A stretch of 16,816 nt of DNA from CAYLRY01 sp964386535 (GTDB lineage: Bacteria; Chloroflexota; Dehalococcoidia; Dehalococcoidales; UBA3254): positions 1 through 16,816 of the forward strand of contig CAYLRY010000053.1 in assembly GCA_964386535.1 (NCBI GenBank). The letters are read 5' to 3'. Shown here one piece after another: positions 13,625 through 16,816 of the stretch; the first letter of the stretch is position 1, and each line of letters begins with the position of its first letter. The translations under genes and the position numbers were made by a program. The notes under the pieces were generated by a model. It made no database searches. It was not told where the DNA came from and saw only the letters and a program-made list of their open reading frames with translations.

Positions 13625-15610
13625 TTATTCTATCTGGAGCTCTGCCAGGGTTTCAGGGCGCGGGACACCATTTTCATCCCAGCCCATGTAGTAATAGTAA
13701 TACTTTCTGGCATCATCCATTTCCTGCCTGGTTCGTGCTGTATTAGAGAGAGCGCCATTGGTCTTGGGTTGATACCAGCGTTCGGGCAACTGATCATCCG
13801 CTGCGGTGAATCCCTGGGCGATGTTAAATAATCTCATCACGGTCAGGATTCTTTGCCCGGCTCTCAATAATTCCACTGTGCCAGTGTTCCAGCCGGTTAC
13901 CGCTTTCAGCAGTTCCACCTGCCTGTCGGTGGAGCACTGTACATAAGAGCACATAAGGATGCAATCTTTAATCATGCCCAGACAATGGGTTAGCTTGTAA
14001 ATGCTGAGTCTATAAGGGCTGAAGTTATCCTCGGCAGCTCGGAAGATGCCCAGTGAATGCAAAGCTTCGAGACCCATAGGGGAAGTGCCGCCGCCAAAAC
14101 TGGAACAATGGTCTGCGCCATGAGAGTTGACCAGATAGCCGATGGCCAGGCCTTTGTTTAATCTCGGCTCATGCATGCCGGGTTCCAGTCCTTTGGTATG
14201 CATAGCAAAGGCTTCGGAGCCTTTGCCAATTTTTTTAGCCATGCGGGCTGTGCCTTCAGCCAGCAGGTCGCCGAAACCTTCCCTCCTGGTTAAAAGTTCA
14301 ATGGCCTTCATGGCAGCCTGAGCGTTGCCCCAGGTCAGTTCCAGACCGTCAGTATCTTTTTTGGTGATCAGGCCTTTCTCGTAGCATTCCATGGCGAAAG
14401 CAATAGTGCTACCGGCTGAAATGGTATCCAGAGAGTAAGCGTTACAGCGTTCATTCATCTTACAAAGCGCTCTGAGATCATTCACTCCGATATCGGAACC
14501 CAGGGAAGCCATAGTTTCGTATTCAGGACCGCCGTATTCTCCGTCATGGAAATACGGTTCCTTGAATTCAACAACTTTCTTGCAGCGAACCGGGCAGGCA
14601 AAACAGCCTTCCATTCTGGTCAGGATGCCCTGCTCTTTCATGGGGCCGGTGGTGATATCTTTGATTCCGGGGAACACACCTTCGCGGAAGTTGCGGATAG
14701 GCAGGTTGCCGTTTTGCTCCATAAAGGCGATACCAGGGCTGCCGGTGCCGCTGTCAGACATAGGGTTCGGCCCGCTCATGGCTTTCCTCAGCTCAGGTAT
14801 TTTGGCTTCATCTGCTACCCTGGGCAGGTGACTGCCTCTGACTGCAATGGCCTTAAGGTTCTTGGATCCCATAACAGCGCCCATGCCGCCTCTGCCGGCT
14901 GCATCATGACAGCCGGTCATAATGCAGGCATAACGAACCAGGTTTTCTCCACCCTGCCCGATCATGGCAAGCTGGACTCTCTCGTCTCCCAGTTCCTGCC
15001 TGATGGCTTCCTGGGTGGCTTTTACCTCAGTACCCCACATCTTGCCGGCGTCTCTGATTTCGCAATGTCCATCCTTGACCCAGAGATAAACCGGTTTAGG
15101 AGATTTTCCTTCTATGATGATGACATCATATCCGGCTCTCTTTAATTCAGCCATCCAGTAACCGCCGGATTCAGCCTTAGCAATAGAACCCAATAATGGG
15201 GATTTGCAGCCCACGCAATAGCGGGCTGCGCCGGGGATAGAATAACCGCTTAAAGGGCCCAGGGCAAAGACCAGCTTATTGTCCGGTCCTAGGGGATCAC
15301 ATCCCGGTTTAACCTCTTTCCAGAGGTAATAAGCTACGAATCCGGCGCCTCCGATATATTTCCGGCAAAAGTCGTAGCTCAGGTGCTCCATGCTAATTTT
15401 ACCATTGGTTAAGTTAACCCGCAAAACAGTAGCATTGTAACCTCCTGCCAAATTTGGCAGTGGGGGTGGGGGCGGTGGGGGGCCTGCCGGTGCGCCTCCC
15501 GGTTTGGGGCCTCCAGGACCGCCTGCCGGGGGTGCTCCACCGGGTCCGCCTGCTGATGGGGGCCCGCCTGCGGGACCGCCTGGTCCCTGAGCTTTTTTAG
15601 GTTCATCCAT
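13625..15610 (-). CDS. Aldehyde:ferredoxin oxidoreductase family (tungstopterin) with Pro/Gly/Ala-rich N-terminal extension
   Basis: 661 residues. The start at ATG 15610 is set by GAGGAGGAG seven bases upstream; an ATG at 15637 has no such site. Residues about 7-52 are low complexity (Gly, Pro, Ala, a few Lys), ending in seven prolines directly before the first AOR strand (NATVLRVNLTNGK). The core is full length: SGGYWMAELKRAGYDVIIIEGK, AGRGGMGAVMGSKNLKAIAVRG, cluster ligands C336-x2-C339-x3-C343 (CFACPVRC) with the fourth probably C554 (DCILMC), GPEYETMASLG, and EPGMHEPR. It oxidises aldehydes to acids (or the reverse) with a bis-pterin tungsten centre and ferredoxin. It heads an operon with the ThiF- and MoaD-like genes. 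The head has no twin-arginine or signal sequence, so it is not an export signal; it mirrors the tail of the aldo/keto reductase at 7405-8466. Confidence 0.93.
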   Translation of the reverse strand: MDEPKKAQGPGGPAGGPPSAGGPGGAPPAGGPGGPKPGGAPAGPPPPPPPLPNLAGGYNATVLRVNLTNGKISMEHLSYDFCRKYIGGAGFVAYYLWKEVKPGCDPLGPDNKLVFALGPLSGYSIPGAARYCVGCKSPLLGSIAKAESGGYWMAELKRAGYDVIIIEGKSPKPVYLWVKDGHCEIRDAGKMWGTEVKATQEAIRQELGDERVQLAMIGQGGENLVRYACIMTGCHDAAGRGGMGAVMGSKNLKAIAVRGSHLPRVADEAKIPELRKAMSGPNPMSDSGTGSPGIAFMEQNGNLPIRNFREGVFPGIKDITTGPMKEQGILTRMEGCFACPVRCKKVVEFKEPYFHDGEYGGPEYETMASLGSDIGVNDLRALCKMNERCNAYSLDTISAGSTIAFAMECYEKGLITKKDTDGLELTWGNAQAAMKAIELLTRREGFGDLLAEGTARMAKKIGKGSEAFAMHTKGLEPGMHEPRLNKGLAIGYLVNSHGADHCSSFGGGTSPMGLEALHSLGIFRAAEDNFSPYRLSIYKLTHCLGMIKDCILMCSYVQCSTDRQVELLKAVTGWNTGTVELLRAGQRILTVMRLFNIAQGFTAADDQLPERWYQPKTNGALSNTARTRQEMDDARKYYYYYMGWDENGVPRPETLAELQIE

Positions 15611-15718
15611 TTTTTTACTCCTCCTCTTAATGTGCATATTAAATTAGCGCCGATTTAGATTATTAAATCGTCCAAAAATAAATATAAGCATAAGGGTTGA
15701 TAACTACTCCGGTTAGAT

Positions 15719-15734
15719 CATCATATAGATTGTC
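15719..15734 (-). promoter_or_regulatory. Shared motif, copy 3 (AOR promoter)
   Basis: On the minus strand it reads GACAATCTATATGATG. The first 12 bases are identical to the lipoprotein promoter copy (which reads GACAATCTATATCGATG), with one base missing in the core. It overlaps the AOR -10 region. Confidence 0.5.
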
Positions 15735-15751
15735 TGTGGCAATACTGTCAA
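15722..15751 (-). promoter_or_regulatory. Promoter candidate for the AOR operon
   Basis: Minus strand: perfect TTGACA (15751-15746), 18-base spacer, TATATG (15727-15722). The leader to ATG 15610 would be about 105 bases. The -35 is strong, the -10 moderate. Confidence 0.55.
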
Positions 15752-15897
15752 TCCTATTAAAAGGCCTTTGCGGTAAAAACGCCTGTACCATTTTTAAAGG
15801 CTGTAGTTTGCTCTTATCATATCGTACTCGAATCTATGGGAGAATTCAAATCCGTATTCAATGTAGACCAATAATAAGGCATCCACTCTGATTCAAA

Positions 15898-15906
15898 TGG
15901 TATAAT
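15898..15906 (+). promoter_or_regulatory. Extended -10 promoter candidate upstream of the HAD gene
   Basis: TGGTATAAT: perfect TATAAT (15901-15906) with TGn extension; no good -35. Start near 15913 gives a leader of almost 200 bases to ATG 16110. Confidence 0.5.
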
Positions 15907-16003
15907 AATACCTAATAATAAGAGAATATTCCACCCTGGCCTGCGGGTCAGCGCTAAGAAGGACGAAAAGAGACTTCAACCGGAGCAGTGCACGCAGCAC
16001 GTT

Positions 16004-16066
16004 CATGACGGATCTGGTCCGGTATTGAGGGAAGAAGGTTTCTGGATACCGGATTCATCCGTTATG
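16004..16066 (+). ncRNA. Structured RNA element in the HAD gene leader (unidentified)
   Basis: Outer stem: CATGACGGAT (16004-16013) with ATCCGTTATG (16057-16066), ten pairs including one G-U. After a 5/4-base internal loop, an inner stem CCGGTAT (16019-16025) pairs with ATACCGG (16046-16052), with a 20-base purine-rich apical loop. A T-run follows about ten bases later (16077-16082 region). It matches no riboswitch class I can recognise; it may be a cis-regulatory leader or the 3' end of a small RNA. Confidence 0.4.
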
Positions 16067-16109
16067 GAATAAGTTTAATTTTTTGGTAAGTCAATGAAAA
16101 GGAAATTAA

Positions 16110-16763
16110 ATGAATATGAAATATCAGGCAGTTTTATTTGATCTTGATGGAACCCTTCTGGATACCTTGCAGGATCTGGCTAATGCGGTGAATACCTCCC
16201 TGGCTTGTCTGGGCTTCCCGGTACATAAAACGGAGGCTTACAAATATTTTATCGGTGACGGCAGGGAGGAGATGGCCAGGCGCGCTCTTCCGCCGGGGAA
16301 ACGGGATCCGGTCACTCTGGGTAAACTGGTGGAGCACATAAACCGGGAATATGTTCTTCACTGGGCGGATAATACCCGGCCTTATGCAGGGGTAGCTGAC
16401 ATGCTGGATGCTATGACTCGCCGAGGAATCCGCATGGCTATTCTCTCCAATAAACCGCATGATTTTACTGAGGCCATGGTCTCCAGACTGTTATCGCCCT
16501 GGCATTTTGAAGTGGTGGTAGGGGCTATGCCAGGCGTACCTATCAAACCCGATCCTACTGCTGCTCTAATGATTGCGCGTAAACTGGATATACCTCCGGC
16601 GGGATTTCTTTATCTGGGCGACTCTGATGTTGATATGCGTACCGCAACGGCTGCTGGTATGTACCCGGTGGGCGCTGTCTGGGGATTCCGTACTGCGGAT
16701 GAACTGACAGCCGCTGGCGCTAAGAGCCTGATCAAATATCCCACAGATATTCTTGCTTTGTAA
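16110..16763 (+). CDS. HAD-superfamily hydrolase, phosphoglycolate phosphatase-like
   Basis: 217 residues, typical for the Gph/PGP group. All four HAD motifs are seen: DLDGT with nucleophile Asp11 and Asp13; ILSNKP with the motif II Ser; Lys146 in PIKPDP; and GDSDVD with Asp171 and Asp175. The helical cap lies between motifs I and II (about residues 15-85), as in subfamily IA. Start ATG at 16110 has only AAGG about ten bases upstream; ATG 16116 is an alternative two codons in. It would remove phosphate from phosphoglycolate or a similar small phosphoester (repair of DNA-end glycolate or metabolite clean-up); pyrophosphatase PpaX-type activity is also possible. It reads away from the AOR operon with a separate promoter, so a link to the pathway is not implied. 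Confidence 0.88.
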   Translation: MNMKYQAVLFDLDGTLLDTLQDLANAVNTSLACLGFPVHKTEAYKYFIGDGREEMARRALPPGKRDPVTLGKLVEHINREYVLHWADNTRPYAGVADMLDAMTRRGIRMAILSNKPHDFTEAMVSRLLSPWHFEVVVGAMPGVPIKPDPTAALMIARKLDIPPAGFLYLGDSDVDMRTATAAGMYPVGAVWGFRTADELTAAGAKSLIKYPTDILAL

Positions 16764-16816
16764 TTAATTAAAATTAATTAAATTATAGTTGTGAAAGTCA
16801 AAAAACACCGGATGGA

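Larger units (their letters stand above)
15638..16109. other. Divergent intergenic region between AOR and HAD genes
   Basis: About 470 bases without a credible gene. It carries the minus-strand AOR promoter (15722-15751) with the shared motif, a plus-strand extended -10 (15898-15906), and a structured leader element (16004-16066) ahead of the phosphatase gene. The region 15752-15897 shows nothing recognised. Confidence 0.55.

Noticed and set aside
14546..15145. 199-residue plus-strand frame within the AOR gene
   Set aside because: Antisense shadow of a full-length AOR with all cluster cysteines; no family motif in the plus frame.
15697..15891. 64-residue plus-strand frame upstream of the AOR gene
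   Set aside because: No ribosome binding site, and it covers the AOR promoter and shared motif.

Overview
The window is about 16.8 kb of a draft or metagenome assembly (it holds a 100-N scaffold gap) from an anaerobic bacterium. Tungsten/molybdenum and Fe-S redox enzymes, a prenylated-FMN decarboxylase and an Fe-S flavin reductase point to an anaerobe. Strong AGGAGG-type ribosome binding sites and TTGACA/TATAAT promoters suggest a Clostridia/Peptococcaceae-type Firmicute. The Thr/Pro-rich linker of the solute-binding lipoprotein would also fit an anaerobic Chloroflexota (Dehalococcoidia) lineage. Taxonomy is inference; no rRNA, tRNA, phage, IS element or CRISPR was seen.

Layout. On the left (1-267, minus) is the start of a ferredoxin-like Fe-S subunit of a DMSO-reductase-family enzyme, resembling the small subunit of pyrogallol transhydroxylase. 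Across a divergent control region follow plus-strand genes that look singly transcribed: a two-domain Fe-S old-yellow-enzyme reductase (613-2595), a UbiD-type decarboxylase (2707-4152), a short-chain dehydrogenase (4460-5218), a glycerol kinase (5499-7013) and an aldo/keto reductase with a Pro/Gly/Ala tail (7405-8466). A strong bidirectional hairpin separates the last from a convergent solute-binding lipoprotein (8574-10268, minus). Divergent from that is an MmgE/PrpD-family gene (start 10783). On the minus strand follows one operon: aldehyde:ferredoxin oxidoreductase with a Pro/Gly/Ala head (15610-13625), a ThiF/MoeB-like adenylating enzyme (13471-12725) and a MoaD/ThiS-like carrier (12721-12455). 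A HAD phosphatase (16110-16763) with a long structured leader closes the window.

How the genes may work together. Transhydroxylase-like Fe-S protein, UbiD decarboxylase, Fe-S ene-reductase, SDR, AKR, MmgE/PrpD and AOR are compatible with anaerobic breakdown of a hydroxylated aromatic or alicyclic compound: decarboxylation, hydroxyl shuffling, reduction of C=C and C=O, and aldehyde oxidation to ferredoxin. The ThiF/MoaD pair probably serves the pterin cofactor of the AOR. The substrate cannot be read from sequence.

Most interesting points: (1) two unrelated oxidoreductases (AKR and AOR) carry mirror-image low-complexity tails, with poly-Pro next to the fold and a Gly/Pro/Ala/Lys run at the free end; (2) a shared motif, GACAATCTATAT plus an ATCGAT core, lies in the promoters of the lipoprotein and AOR genes, with a related palindrome at the MmgE/PrpD promoter, suggesting a small regulon; (3) the 100-N gap is flanked by the same 55 bases and is probably false.
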